Shown in pieces: positions 24,976 through 33,841 of a stretch of DNA of 64,000 bases. The stretch is from positions 338,617 to 402,616 of the forward strand of contig NZ_JYKS01000015.1 in assembly GCF_000935045.1 (NCBI RefSeq). The letters are read 5' to 3'. Source of the DNA: Pseudomonas sp. 10-1B. Lineage in GTDB: Bacteria; Pseudomonadota; Gammaproteobacteria; Pseudomonadales; Pseudomonadaceae. Position 1 is the first letter of the stretch. Every line of letters begins with the position of its first letter. The notes below the pieces were generated by a model. That model was given only the letters and a program-made list of their open reading frames with translations, was not told the DNA's origin and did not search any database. Both the position numbers and the translations under genes were made by a program.

Positions 24976-26124
24976 ATGACCGTGACGCTGTCCCCCCTGC
25001 AGATCGACTGCGATTTCGACTCCGGCAACATCCAGGTGCTGGATGCCAGCAACCCAGCCCAGGTTCACCTGGCCATCCGCCCGGACACCCACAGCGGCCA
25101 CTACCAGTGGTTCCACTTTAAGGTCAGTGGGCTGACACCTGGCCAGGCCCATCGCTTCAGCCTCGACAACGCCTCCGGCTCCTCCTACAAGAACGCCTGG
25201 AGCGGCTACAACGCCGTGGCCTCATACGACCAGCAAACCTGGTTCCGCGTACCCAGCCAGTTCGACGGCACCGCGCTGTCGTTCGAGGTGAAAGCCGAGC
25301 AACAACAGGTCTGGTTCGCCTACTTCGAACCCTACCCGCGCGCCCGTCACAACCAACTGATCGAGCGCGCCCGGCAATTGCCGGGGGTCGAGTTGCTGGC
25401 CAGCGGCCGCAGCGTACAAGGCCGCGACATCCCCCTGCTGCGTGCCGGTGATGGCGCCGCGGGCAAACGCAAGCTGTGGCTGATTGCCCAGCAGCACCCG
25501 GGCGAACACATGGCCGAATGGTTCATGGAAGGCGTGATCGAGCGCCTGCAGGCCAACGACACGGTGATTCAGCAATTGCTGGCCAAGGCCGACCTGTACC
25601 TGATCCCCAACATGAACCCCGATGGCGCCTTCCTCGGCCACCTGCGTACCAACTTCAAGGGCAAGGACCTCAACCGTGCCTGGCAGGACGCCAGCGTCGA
25701 GCTAAGCCCGGAGGTGTTCTTCGCCCAGGCGCAAATGAAGCAATACGGGGTGGATGCCTTCATTGACGTGCATGGCGACGAAGAGATTCCACACGTGTTC
25801 ACCGCAGCTTGCGAGGGCAACCCGGGTTACACCCCGCGCCTGGCGAAACTGGAAGAGCAGTTCCGCAGTACCCTGTCCAGCCTGACCCACGACTTCCAGA
25901 CCGTGCATGGCTACACCCGCGACGAGCCCGGGCAGGCCAATACGACGCTGGCCTGCAATGCCGTGGGCATGGCGCATGACTGCCTGTCACTGACGCTGGA
26001 AATGCCGTTCAAGGACCATGACGATGCGCCGGATGCGGTTACCGGCTGGTCGGGGGCACGCTCGAAGGCATTGGCCGGGGCGGTGTTGGAGACGTTGGCG
26101 AAGATGGTTGACGATTTGCGTTGA
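24976..26124 (+). CDS. M14-family cytosolic-type zinc carboxypeptidase
   Basis: The 382-aa product is counted from the ATG at 24976 (GAAGGAG eight bases upstream); no signal peptide is seen. An N-terminal beta-sandwich region (about 1-120, GHYQWFHFKVSGLTPGQ) precedes the peptidase domain. The zinc motif is QQHPGEH (His and Glu), with the third ligand in DVHGDEE and the catalytic Glu in LTLEMPF. This arrangement is that of bacterial relatives of eukaryotic cytosolic carboxypeptidases (M14D). The natural substrate is unknown. It is divergent from the T6SS operon, with no evidence that it serves it. Confidence 0.85.
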   Translation: MTVTLSPLQIDCDFDSGNIQVLDASNPAQVHLAIRPDTHSGHYQWFHFKVSGLTPGQAHRFSLDNASGSSYKNAWSGYNAVASYDQQTWFRVPSQFDGTALSFEVKAEQQQVWFAYFEPYPRARHNQLIERARQLPGVELLASGRSVQGRDIPLLRAGDGAAGKRKLWLIAQQHPGEHMAEWFMEGVIERLQANDTVIQQLLAKADLYLIPNMNPDGAFLGHLRTNFKGKDLNRAWQDASVELSPEVFFAQAQMKQYGVDAFIDVHGDEEIPHVFTAACEGNPGYTPRLAKLEEQFRSTLSSLTHDFQTVHGYTRDEPGQANTTLACNAVGMAHDCLSLTLEMPFKDHDDAPDAVTGWSGARSKALAGAVLETLAKMVDDLR

Positions 26125-26211
26125 CGCTTGCCCGCAGGCTGACCGCAGCCTTGTGTCGCGAAAGGGCTGCAAAGCAGCACCGGCAATTTGTGCAGCGTTG
26201 CTGCAACCCCG

Positions 26212-26320
26212 GGGCCGCTTTGCGGCCCTATCGCCGACAAGCCAGCTCCCACCTCGGCCGCGTTGCCCTCGCGCCATGTGCAGTACCTGTGGGAGCCGGC
26301 TTGCCGGCGATAAGGCCCTA
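26212..26320. repeat. REP pair downstream of the M14 peptidase
   Basis: Two REP-type palindromes lie in opposite orientation: GGGGCCGCTTTGCGGCCCTA with CGCCGACAAGCCAGCTCCCA, and TGTGGGAGCCGGCTTGCCGG followed by CGATAAGGCCC. They sit in the 399-nt gap between the peptidase and the phytochrome gene. The rest of the gap (26321-26523) shows no gene and presumably holds the phytochrome promoter. Confidence 0.8.
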
Positions 26321-26523
26321 TGCGCTGACCGCATATCCAGAATCACACTGCGATAGCGTCCCCTTCAAAAAAAGCCTGCACCTTGCAGAACCCTGGGTTG
26401 TCGCGCGCCTCCAATGGCCAAGGGCCGCAAATCGAGCGGATATTCTGCTAGGGTGCATCACCAGCATCCTGCACCAGGCACATGTGGCATGCATGGCCCT
26501 CATTGACAGGAGCGTCTTGACTT

Positions 26524-28770
26524 ATGACCGCAGATGACACGCTCACCGCAGCCATGGAGCGTTGCGCTCAGGAACCGATCCAGGTGCCAGGCAGCATCCA
26601 GCCCCAGGGTTTTCTGCTGGTGCTGGACGACACCGACCTGCGCGTGCTCCAGGCCAGTGAAAATGTCGAACGCTGGCTGGGCATACCGGCCAGGGAACTG
26701 CTCGGTTGCAACGTCGCCGAACTGCTCAGTAGCACCTTCGACCTGCGTGGGCATCTGGCACACCTGCCCGAAGACGAAGCCTTCCCATTCCATATCGGCG
26801 ACGTGTGCCTGCGCCAAGGCGCGCCGTTCAGCGACAAGCTGCATGTGCTGGCCCATCGTCACGACAAGGTACTGATCACCGAATTCGAGCCCCCGCGCCT
26901 GCCGGCCGACCTGGCCGGGCAAGGCGACTACTACCCACTGGTGCGCAGCTTCGTCGGTAACCTGCACCTGGCTGGCAGCCTGGAAGAACTGCTGCAGCAA
27001 AGCGTGGTGCAGCTAAAGCGCATCACCGGGTTCGGCCGGGTAAAGGCCTACCGCTTCGATGCCGAGGGCAATGGCCAGGTGCTGGCCGAGGTGGCCGACC
27101 CGGGTTACCCGTGCTACCTGGGCCTGCGCTTCCCGGCAGCGGACATTCCGCGCCAGGCGCGCGAGCTGTACCGGGTCAACCGCATCCGCGTGATCGAGGA
27201 CGCCAACTACCAGCCATCGCCGCTGGTGCCCAGCGCCAACCCGCGCACCGGCAAGGCCCTGGACATGAGCTTCGCGGCACTGCGCAGCGTGTCACCGGTG
27301 CACCTGCAATACATGCGCAACATGGGCACCCTGGCGTCGATGTCGTTGTCGATCGTGGTCGACGGCGCGCTTTGGGGGTTGGTGTCCTGCCACCACCAGC
27401 AACCGCGCGCGGTGGACCTGCGCACCCGCACCGCCTGCGAACTGCTGGCCAGCGTGCTGTCATTGCAGATCGAGTCGCGCGAATCCCACGCCAACACCCG
27501 CAAGCTGCTGGAACTGCGCCAGCACATCGTGCGCATGATCTCGTCCATGGCCGACCACGACAGTGTCAGCGACGGCCTGCGCGACTTGCCCGAGGTGCTG
27601 CTGGAATTCGCCGGCGCCAGCGGTGCCGCAGTGATTTCGGCCGAGCGCTGCGACCTGTTCGGCCAGACCCCGCCGGCCGCCCAGGTCAACGCACTGGTGC
27701 ACTGGCTGGCCCGGCGCGGTGAAGACAGCGTGTTCCACAGTGACAACCTGCGCCGCGATGTCGACGAGCTGCCCGAGTTGGCAGCGCATGCCGGCGGCGT
27801 GCTGGCAGTGGCCATTTCGCAAATTCACTCGCACTACCTGCTGTGGTTCCGACCTGAGCAGGTGCGCATCGTGAACTGGGCCGGGCAGCCGGCCAAGCAG
27901 GTCGGCACGCAAGGCACACTTGACCCACGGCACAGTTTCGAACGCTGGCAGGAAGAACTGCGTGGCTACTGCGAACCCTGGGACCCGCTGATCGTCGAAG
28001 GTGTGCTGGAGCTGCGCACCGCCGTGCTCGGCATCGTCCTGCGCAAAGCCGAGGAGCTGGCGCAACTGGCCAGTGAACTGCGCCGTTCGAACAAGGAACT
28101 GGAGGCGTTCTCCTACAGCGTATCCCACGACCTGCGCGCGCCCTTGCGGCATATTGCCGGCTACACCGAGCTGCTCGGCGAGATCGAAGGCCAGGGCCTG
28201 AGCGAGCGCGGCAAGCGCTTCCTGCAGCACATCGAGGAAGCCGCGCATTTTGCCGGCAGCCTGGTGGACAACCTGCTCAACTTCTCGCAAATGGGCCGCT
28301 CGGCCCTGCGCCTGTCCGACGTCGACCTCAACACGCTGGTCGACACCATTCGCAACGAACTTGCGCCCGACTACGAGGGCCGCGCAATCATTTGGGACAT
28401 CGCCCCGCTGCCCAAGGTGATCGGCGACCCGGCGTTCATCAACCTGGCATTGCAAAACTTGATATCCAATGCCATCAAGTACACACGTGGCCGTACGCCT
28501 GCGCGCATCCAGATCAGCGCCATACAGCATCCCGACGAAACCGAAATCTGTATCCGCGACAATGGCGTGGGCTTCGATATGGCCTATGCCAACAAGCTGT
28601 TCGGTGTGTTCCAGCGCCTGCACCGCATGGAAGACTTCGAGGGCACAGGGATTGGCCTGGCAAGCGTGCGCCGCATCATCGAGCGCCATGACGGCCGGGT
28701 CTGGGCCGACGGCCAGATCGACCAAGGTGCCAGCTTCCACTTCACCCTACCCCGAAACACTGCTACCTGA
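26524..28770 (+). CDS. bphP: Bacteriophytochrome histidine kinase
   Basis: This 748-aa red/far-red photoreceptor kinase has a PAS domain (about 15-115), GAF (about 135-310, with PAADIPRQARELYRVNRIR and SPVHLQYMRNMG), PHY (about 320-505, with tongue motif DPRHSFERW), HisKA (phosphoacceptor His in SYSVSHDLRAP, about 530) and HATPase_c (NLISNAIKYT, DNGVGFD, GTGIGLA). Cys14 in MERCAQEPIQVPG is the biliverdin attachment cysteine of bacteriophytochromes. No heme oxygenase gene is nearby, so biliverdin must come from elsewhere. AGGAGC precedes the ATG. Two response-regulator genes follow at 15 nt and 13 nt spacing, forming an operon. Confidence 0.93.
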   Translation: MTADDTLTAAMERCAQEPIQVPGSIQPQGFLLVLDDTDLRVLQASENVERWLGIPARELLGCNVAELLSSTFDLRGHLAHLPEDEAFPFHIGDVCLRQGAPFSDKLHVLAHRHDKVLITEFEPPRLPADLAGQGDYYPLVRSFVGNLHLAGSLEELLQQSVVQLKRITGFGRVKAYRFDAEGNGQVLAEVADPGYPCYLGLRFPAADIPRQARELYRVNRIRVIEDANYQPSPLVPSANPRTGKALDMSFAALRSVSPVHLQYMRNMGTLASMSLSIVVDGALWGLVSCHHQQPRAVDLRTRTACELLASVLSLQIESRESHANTRKLLELRQHIVRMISSMADHDSVSDGLRDLPEVLLEFAGASGAAVISAERCDLFGQTPPAAQVNALVHWLARRGEDSVFHSDNLRRDVDELPELAAHAGGVLAVAISQIHSHYLLWFRPEQVRIVNWAGQPAKQVGTQGTLDPRHSFERWQEELRGYCEPWDPLIVEGVLELRTAVLGIVLRKAEELAQLASELRRSNKELEAFSYSVSHDLRAPLRHIAGYTELLGEIEGQGLSERGKRFLQHIEEAAHFAGSLVDNLLNFSQMGRSALRLSDVDLNTLVDTIRNELAPDYEGRAIIWDIAPLPKVIGDPAFINLALQNLISNAIKYTRGRTPARIQISAIQHPDETEICIRDNGVGFDMAYANKLFGVFQRLHRMEDFEGTGIGLASVRRIIERHDGRVWADGQIDQGASFHFTLPRNTAT

Positions 28771-28785
28771 GGCACCTGTACCATC

Positions 28786-29247
28786 ATGCTCAAACCTATC
28801 CTGCTGGTCGAAGACAACCCCCGGGACCTGGAACTGACGCTGCTGGCCCTTGAGCGCAGCCAGTTGGCCAACGAGGTCATCGTGCTGCGCGACGGTGCCG
28901 ACGCGCTCGACTACCTGCTGCGCCGCAATGCCTACGCCGAACGCGACGACGGCAACCCTGCCGTACTGCTGCTGGACCTGAAACTGCCCAAGGTCGATGG
29001 CCTGGAAGTGCTCAAGGAAGTACGCGCCACCGCCGAACTGCGCAGCATCCCCACGGTGATGCTGACCTCCTCGCGCGAGGAGCCCGACCTGCTGCGCGCC
29101 TATGAGCTTGGGGTCAATGCCTACGTGGTCAAGCCCGTGGAGTTCAAGGAATTCGTCACGGCCATCTCCGACCTGGGGGTGTTCTGGGCCGTGCTCAACG
29201 AACCGCCACCCGGCTCGCTGCGCCTGAACCGGCGCGGCAGCAACTGA
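28786..29247 (+). CDS. Single-domain response regulator (Rcp1-like)
   Basis: The 153-aa protein is a stand-alone receiver domain with acidic pocket VEDN, phosphoacceptor Asp in LLLDLKLPKVDG, Thr/Ser in MLTSSREE and Lys in VVKPVEF. There is no output domain. The extra-length loop (RRNAYAERDDGNPA) is typical of Rcp1-type partners of phytochromes. Located 15 nt after the phytochrome kinase, it is the likely direct phosphoryl acceptor. Confidence 0.92.
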   Translation: MLKPILLVEDNPRDLELTLLALERSQLANEVIVLRDGADALDYLLRRNAYAERDDGNPAVLLLDLKLPKVDGLEVLKEVRATAELRSIPTVMLTSSREEPDLLRAYELGVNAYVVKPVEFKEFVTAISDLGVFWAVLNEPPPGSLRLNRRGSN

Positions 29248-29260
29248 GGCCAGCGCGACG

Positions 29261-31648
29261 ATGCAGCCCACTCCGTTGAAACTGCTGATGGTCGAAGACA
29301 GCTCGATGGACGCCGAGCTGACCCTGATGCGCCTGGAGCGTAGCGGGCTGCATGTGCAGTCGCACTTGGTGTTCGACCATGTTGGCGTCGAGCACGCCCT
29401 GCGCGAGGCCCGTTACGACCTGGTTCTGTGCGATTGCGTGTTGCCTGGTTCGTCCGGTACCGAAGTGCTGGCCATCGCCCAGCGCCTGGCGCCGGACACT
29501 CCGTTCATTTTCCTGTCGGGCATCTACGGCGAAGAGCACGCGGTGGAAATGATCCGCCTGGGTGCCACCGACTATGTACTGAAGAAGAACCTGCCACTGC
29601 TGCCCAAGGCCGTGCGCCGGGCCCTTACCGAGGTGCAGGAGCGCCAGCGCCGGCGCCGCGCCGAAGAGGCCCTGGCAGACGTCGAGGCACAGGCGCGCAT
29701 CGCTATCGACGCCGCCGGCATGGGCACCTGGGACCTGCGCCCACAAGAAGGCCTGTTGCTGTGGGACGACCGTTGCAAGATCCTGTTCGGCCTACCCACC
29801 AGCACGGAAATGAACCTTGAAGTGTTCTACGCCGGCATCTACCCCGACGACCTGCCACGGGTGCGCGACGCGGTGGAACACGCCATGCGCCCCGAAAGCG
29901 GTGGCCAGTACCGGGTAGAGTTCCGCATCGCGCAACCCAATGGCCTGGCGCCGCGCTGGTTGCTCAGCAGCGGCCAGAGCCAGTTCCTCGACGACCAGTG
30001 CGTGCGCTTTTCCGGCGTGCTGCAGGACATCCACACGCAACGCCTGGCCACCCAGGCACTGCGCCAGCTCAACGAGATGCTCGGCGAACGGGTCGAACGC
30101 CGCACCCGCGAACGCGATCGGGCCTGGGAGCTGTCGCAGGACTTGCTGGCCGTGCTGAACAAGGACCTGACCCCGGTCGCGCTGAACCCCGCCTGGGAAG
30201 CCAGCCTGGGCTTCTCGCGCGAGCGCCTGAGCCAGACATCCCTGCTGCACCTGCTACCCGAGCCCGACCAGGAACTGCTGCTCACCGAACTGGCCGCCCT
30301 CGCCCATGGCCGCACCAGCGCCCGCTTCGTCGGGCGCGTGCTGCATGCCGGCGGCCAGCAGCGCTGGCTGTCGTGGGTGGTGGTGCCGGAAGACACCTTG
30401 CTGTACGTGGTGGCGCGCGACATCACCAGCGAGCGCGAGGCCGCCCTGGGCCTGGCCGAGGCCAATGCACGCCTGCGTGAACAGATCGACGAACGCGAAC
30501 GCATTGAGGCCGCGCTGCAGCAGATGCAGCGGCTGGAAGCGGTCGGCCAGCTGACGGCCGGCGTGGCCCACGACTTCAACAACCTGCTGACGGTGATCCT
30601 CACCGGCGCCAGCTTCCTCGAACGCGACCTGGCCAAGGCCGACCTGGACAAGGCCCGCACGCGCCTTACGCATATCCGCGCAGCGGGCGAGCGCGGCGCC
30701 AAGCTGACTTCGCAGTTGCTGGCATTCTCCCGTCGCCAGCGCCTGGAGCCGGTGCCGCTCAACCTCAACCGTACCTTGGCCGGCCTGGAAGAGCTGCTGC
30801 GTCGCACCTTGGGTGGCAATATCTCGGTGCGCCTGGACCTGGACCAAACCCTGTGGCAGGCACTGACCGACCCGACCCAGACCGAGATGATCATCCTCAA
30901 CCTGGCGATCAATGCCCGCGATGCCATGCCCGATGGCGGCCAACTGACCCTGTCGACCCGCAACACCCGCATCACCAGCCGCCCGCAACGCCCGGAAGAC
31001 CCTGACCCGGGCGAGTACGTGATGCTGAGCATCCGCGATACCGGCTGTGGCATGAGCGAAGAAGTGCTGGCCAAGGTATTCGAGCCGTTCTTCACCACCA
31101 AGGATATCGGCAAGGGCTCGGGCCTGGGCCTGGCCCAGGTGTTCGGTTTTGCCAAGCAGTCCGGGGGCGGCGTGCGCATCGACACCTCGCCGGGCCGTGG
31201 CACCCAGGTGGCGGTATACCTGCCGGCGGTCAAGGATCAAGCCGTGAGCGAAACGGTGGCACCGCTGCTCAGCCAGTCGACCAGCGCAAGCGGCCACAAC
31301 CGCACGGTGCTGCTGGTGGATGATGACCACCTGGTACGCGACATGCTCGGCGATGTGTTGCGCCAGTACGGTTACCAGGTGCGCCAGGCGCACAGCGGCG
31401 AACAGGCCCTGGCACTGCTGGATGACGAGATAGACCTGCTGCTTACCGATTTCGCCATGCCCGAGTTCAACGGCGCGCAGCTGGCGCTGGCGGCCCGCGA
31501 GCAGCACCCGCACCTGCCGGTGGTGTTCCTCACCGGTTATGCGGAGTTGCAAGGGCTGGAGCTGCCGGGCAGCCTGGTGATCCAGAAGCCGGTGCAGGCC
31601 GATGAACTGGCCCGGGTGCTGAACGAGATGCTGGGGGTGGTGAGGTAA
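29261..31648 (+). CDS. REC-PAS-histidine kinase-REC hybrid signalling protein
   Basis: The 795-aa protein has an N-terminal receiver domain (about 6-125, Asp in LVLCDCVLPG), PAS-like regions (about 150-275 and 290-400), HisKA with VGQLTAGVAHDFNNLL, HATPase (NLAINARDAMPDGG, DTGCGMSEE, GLGLAQVFGF) and a C-terminal receiver (about 675-790, LLLTDFAMPEFNG). There are no TM helices. The N-terminal receiver could accept phosphate from the phytochrome and the output could continue through the C-terminal receiver, forming a phosphorelay. This order is inferred from the operon. No DNA-binding or cyclic-di-GMP output is encoded here. Confidence 0.9.
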   Translation: MQPTPLKLLMVEDSSMDAELTLMRLERSGLHVQSHLVFDHVGVEHALREARYDLVLCDCVLPGSSGTEVLAIAQRLAPDTPFIFLSGIYGEEHAVEMIRLGATDYVLKKNLPLLPKAVRRALTEVQERQRRRRAEEALADVEAQARIAIDAAGMGTWDLRPQEGLLLWDDRCKILFGLPTSTEMNLEVFYAGIYPDDLPRVRDAVEHAMRPESGGQYRVEFRIAQPNGLAPRWLLSSGQSQFLDDQCVRFSGVLQDIHTQRLATQALRQLNEMLGERVERRTRERDRAWELSQDLLAVLNKDLTPVALNPAWEASLGFSRERLSQTSLLHLLPEPDQELLLTELAALAHGRTSARFVGRVLHAGGQQRWLSWVVVPEDTLLYVVARDITSEREAALGLAEANARLREQIDERERIEAALQQMQRLEAVGQLTAGVAHDFNNLLTVILTGASFLERDLAKADLDKARTRLTHIRAAGERGAKLTSQLLAFSRRQRLEPVPLNLNRTLAGLEELLRRTLGGNISVRLDLDQTLWQALTDPTQTEMIILNLAINARDAMPDGGQLTLSTRNTRITSRPQRPEDPDPGEYVMLSIRDTGCGMSEEVLAKVFEPFFTTKDIGKGSGLGLAQVFGFAKQSGGGVRIDTSPGRGTQVAVYLPAVKDQAVSETVAPLLSQSTSASGHNRTVLLVDDDHLVRDMLGDVLRQYGYQVRQAHSGEQALALLDDEIDLLLTDFAMPEFNGAQLALAAREQHPHLPVVFLTGYAELQGLELPGSLVIQKPVQADELARVLNEMLGVVR

Positions 31649-31790
31649 GCCTCAAGCGAAACGGACGCCGTCGCATCCTTCGCGGGTAAACCTGCACAGG
31701 GGCCGCGATGGCTTGAAAAACGACAGGAACGACAAAACCCAGCGCTTGCCTTCCGAAGCACCGGGTCAAAATACATTTGAATCTTTTAAA

Positions 31791-31865
31791 TGGCAGGGGC
31801 GGCTGGATTCGAACCAACGCATGGCAGGATCAAAACCTGCTGCCTTACCGCTTGGCGACGCCCCT
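31791..31865 (-). tRNA. tRNA-Gln (anticodon TTG)
   Basis: Read on the minus strand, the 75-nt gene folds into a cloverleaf. The acceptor stem is AGGGGCG/CGCCCCT, the D-arm region is GCCAAGCGGTAAGGC, and the anticodon stem GCAGG/CCTGC has loop TTTTGAT giving anticodon TTG. The T-arm contains GGTTCGAATCC, and the encoded 3' end is GCCA. It stands alone with no neighbouring tRNA. The 140-nt gap after the hybrid kinase shows no integrase or attachment-site signs. Confidence 0.95.
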
Positions 31866-32005
31866 GTATCGGATGCAGCATTTGCTGCCCTGACAATTCC
31901 AACTGAGTGACAACTGGGTTGTTGTCTTGGAATGCGCGGCACTTTAACAACAAACTTTTCATCTGTGAAGCCCCTGATGAAAAAAAATTGCCAGAAAACA
32001 GCGAG

Positions 32006-32470
32006 TTAGTCATTTTTGCGGTGAGTGCGCCAAGCATCCATCGTGTTCGCCGGTAGCATGTCCAGGGTCAGGGTGTCCGGCTCACCGTCGTAGAACTGCA
32101 CCAGCGCCCGCTGGAACAGCGGGTTGGCGGGCGCCGCCGCGGCGAACAAGGTCAGGCACGAGCGCAGCTTGAGGTGGTCGGGGCTGCCAAGCATTTCCCG
32201 GGCGCTCTTGTCGCTGTGTTGCAGCAGCGCTGTCACGCAGGCCTCCAGCCGCAGGCCAAGGAGCGGGTGGCCTAGATAGGCCTGGGCCTCGTCGATACTG
32301 GCCAGTGCATAGCGCTCGGCCATAGCGCTGTGGCCCAGACCATCGAGCTGCGGGAACACGTACCACATCCAGTGGCTGCGCTTGCGCCCGGCCTGCAGTT
32401 CCTGCATCACCTGGTCATACACCCGGTTCTGCGCCTCGACGAAGCGTTCCAGATCAAGATCGGCGCGCAT
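32006..32470 (-). CDS. DUF1810 family protein
   Basis: The 154-aa cytoplasmic protein has the DUF1810 signature: LERFVEAQNRVYDQVMQEL, SHWMWYVFPQLDGLG, YALASIDEAQAYLGHP and PDHLKLRSCLTLF. The biochemical function of the family is not established. I chose the ATG at 32470, with AGGAGAGG seven bases upstream, over the ATG at 32488. It is monocistronic, next to tRNA-Gln and divergent from the zapE-type gene. Confidence 0.85.
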   Translation of the reverse strand: MRADLDLERFVEAQNRVYDQVMQELQAGRKRSHWMWYVFPQLDGLGHSAMAERYALASIDEAQAYLGHPLLGLRLEACVTALLQHSDKSAREMLGSPDHLKLRSCLTLFAAAAPANPLFQRALVQFYDGEPDTLTLDMLPANTMDAWRTHRKND

Positions 32471-32628
32471 GTTCGCCTCTCCTCGCATCGGTTTCAGCCT
32501 TTACTCTAACCTTATACGACAGACCTATCTCGTCAGGCGATCATTGCCCCGTACTTTCTCTATTAGTCAAAATGGCCGCCCTCGGGCAAGCTGCACGCTG
32601 CCCCGCCATCACCCAAGGAGCTTCGCGT

Positions 32629-33699
32629 TTGCCTGCCTGGATCCCGACCCCACTGCGCCAGCTCGGCCAGCGCCTGCGTGGCGCAGCTTCAAACCACAGC
32701 GAACTGCTTGGCTGGTTCGAGGACAAGGCCCGCAGCCGGGGATATCAGCTTAGCGATGGCCAGCGCCGAGTGATCCACAGCATGGCCGAACAACTGGCGC
32801 AGCTCGAACAAGGGCAGCCGCGCAGCCTGTACCTGTACGGCTCGGTGGGCCGCGGCAAAAGCTGGCTGCTCGATGGCTTTTTCCAGGCCGTGCCAGTGCA
32901 AGCCAAGCGCCGCCTGCACTTCCATGACTTCTTTGCCCGCCTGCACCAGGGCATGCACCGCCACCGGGCACTGGACGACGCCCTGGGCGCGGCCCTCGAC
33001 GAGCTGGTGGGTGATTGCCGGGTGCTGTGCTTCGACGAATTCCACGTGCATGACATTGGCGATGCCATGCTGCTCACCCGGCTGTTCAATGCGTTGTTCC
33101 GCCGTGGCGTGTTCCTGCTGGTGACTTCCAACTATGCTCCCGAAGGGTTGCTGCCGAACCCGCTGTACCACGAACGCTTCCTGCCAGTGATCCGCCTGAT
33201 CAACAGCTCGATGGAAGTACTGGAAGTAGGTGGCGATACCGACTTTCGCAGCCTGCCAGCCAACCGCGAGCATCAGCGCTTTACCCAGGGCCACTACGTG
33301 TGGCCGGGCAACGCGGCGCAGCGCCAGGCACTGAATGTGCCTGAGGAACAACCGGTGCTGCTGGAAGTGAACAAACGCCCGCTACGCGCGCTGGTCACCG
33401 ACGGCCGGCGGGTGGTGTTTGCCTTCGAGGACCTGTGCGAGAAGGCCACGGCAGTGATCGACTACCTGGTCCTGGCCAGGGAGTACGATGAGTGGATCAT
33501 CGATGGCCTGGATGATCTGTCGGAATGCTCGCTGGCGGCGCAGCAGCGCTTCGTCAACCTGGTGGATGTGCTGTATGACCAGGACCGGCAGGTGCTGGTG
33601 ATAGGTAAACGACCGCTGGAAGAGAGCCTGGGCGGGCCGCTTGCCGACCTGATGCGCACCCGCAGCCGGTTGGGGCAGCTGCACCAGCTAACCCCGTAG
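32629..33699 (+). CDS. zapE: AFG1/ZapE-family ATPase
   Basis: The ~356-aa P-loop ATPase has Walker A YGSVGRGKSWLLD and Walker B VLCFDEFHVHD, plus family segments LHFHDFFARLHQGMH, LLVTSNYAPEGLLPNPLYHERFLP and DYLVLAREYDEWIIDGL. ZapE associates with the division ring in E. coli, and AFG1 relatives act in mitochondrial quality control. I favour a TTG start at 32629, which has AAGGAG nine bases upstream. The ATG at 32572 would add 19 residues but lacks a ribosome binding site. Confidence 0.85.
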   Translation: MPAWIPTPLRQLGQRLRGAASNHSELLGWFEDKARSRGYQLSDGQRRVIHSMAEQLAQLEQGQPRSLYLYGSVGRGKSWLLDGFFQAVPVQAKRRLHFHDFFARLHQGMHRHRALDDALGAALDELVGDCRVLCFDEFHVHDIGDAMLLTRLFNALFRRGVFLLVTSNYAPEGLLPNPLYHERFLPVIRLINSSMEVLEVGGDTDFRSLPANREHQRFTQGHYVWPGNAAQRQALNVPEEQPVLLEVNKRPLRALVTDGRRVVFAFEDLCEKATAVIDYLVLAREYDEWIIDGLDDLSECSLAAQQRFVNLVDVLYDQDRQVLVIGKRPLEESLGGPLADLMRTRSRLGQLHQLTP

Positions 33700-33714
33700 A
33701 GTGGCATTGCCTGA

Positions 33715-33833
33715 ACCGGCCTCTTCGCGGCGGTTCGACGCCTCGATAAACCCGCTCCCACAAAGGCTAAAGTGTGACTGAAACCTGCACAGTACCTGTG
33801 GGAGCGGGCTTGCCCGCGAAGAGGCCGGCAAGG
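33715..33833. repeat. REP pair with one disrupted arm, between zapE and prpE
   Basis: The right element is an intact REP (TGTGGGAGCGGGCTTGCCCG then CGAAGAGGCCGG). The left arm begins CCGGCCTCTTCGCGG and ends AACCCGCTCCCACA, but has CGGTTCGACGCCTCGAT in place of the central stem. The pair lies between the convergent 3' ends of zapE and prpE and may help end both transcripts. Confidence 0.75.
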
Positions 33834-33841
33834 TCAACCCA

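Noticed and set aside
31791..31865. tRNA-Gln as an island attachment site
   Set aside because: No integrase gene, no direct repeat of the tRNA 3' end and ordinary core genes on both sides.
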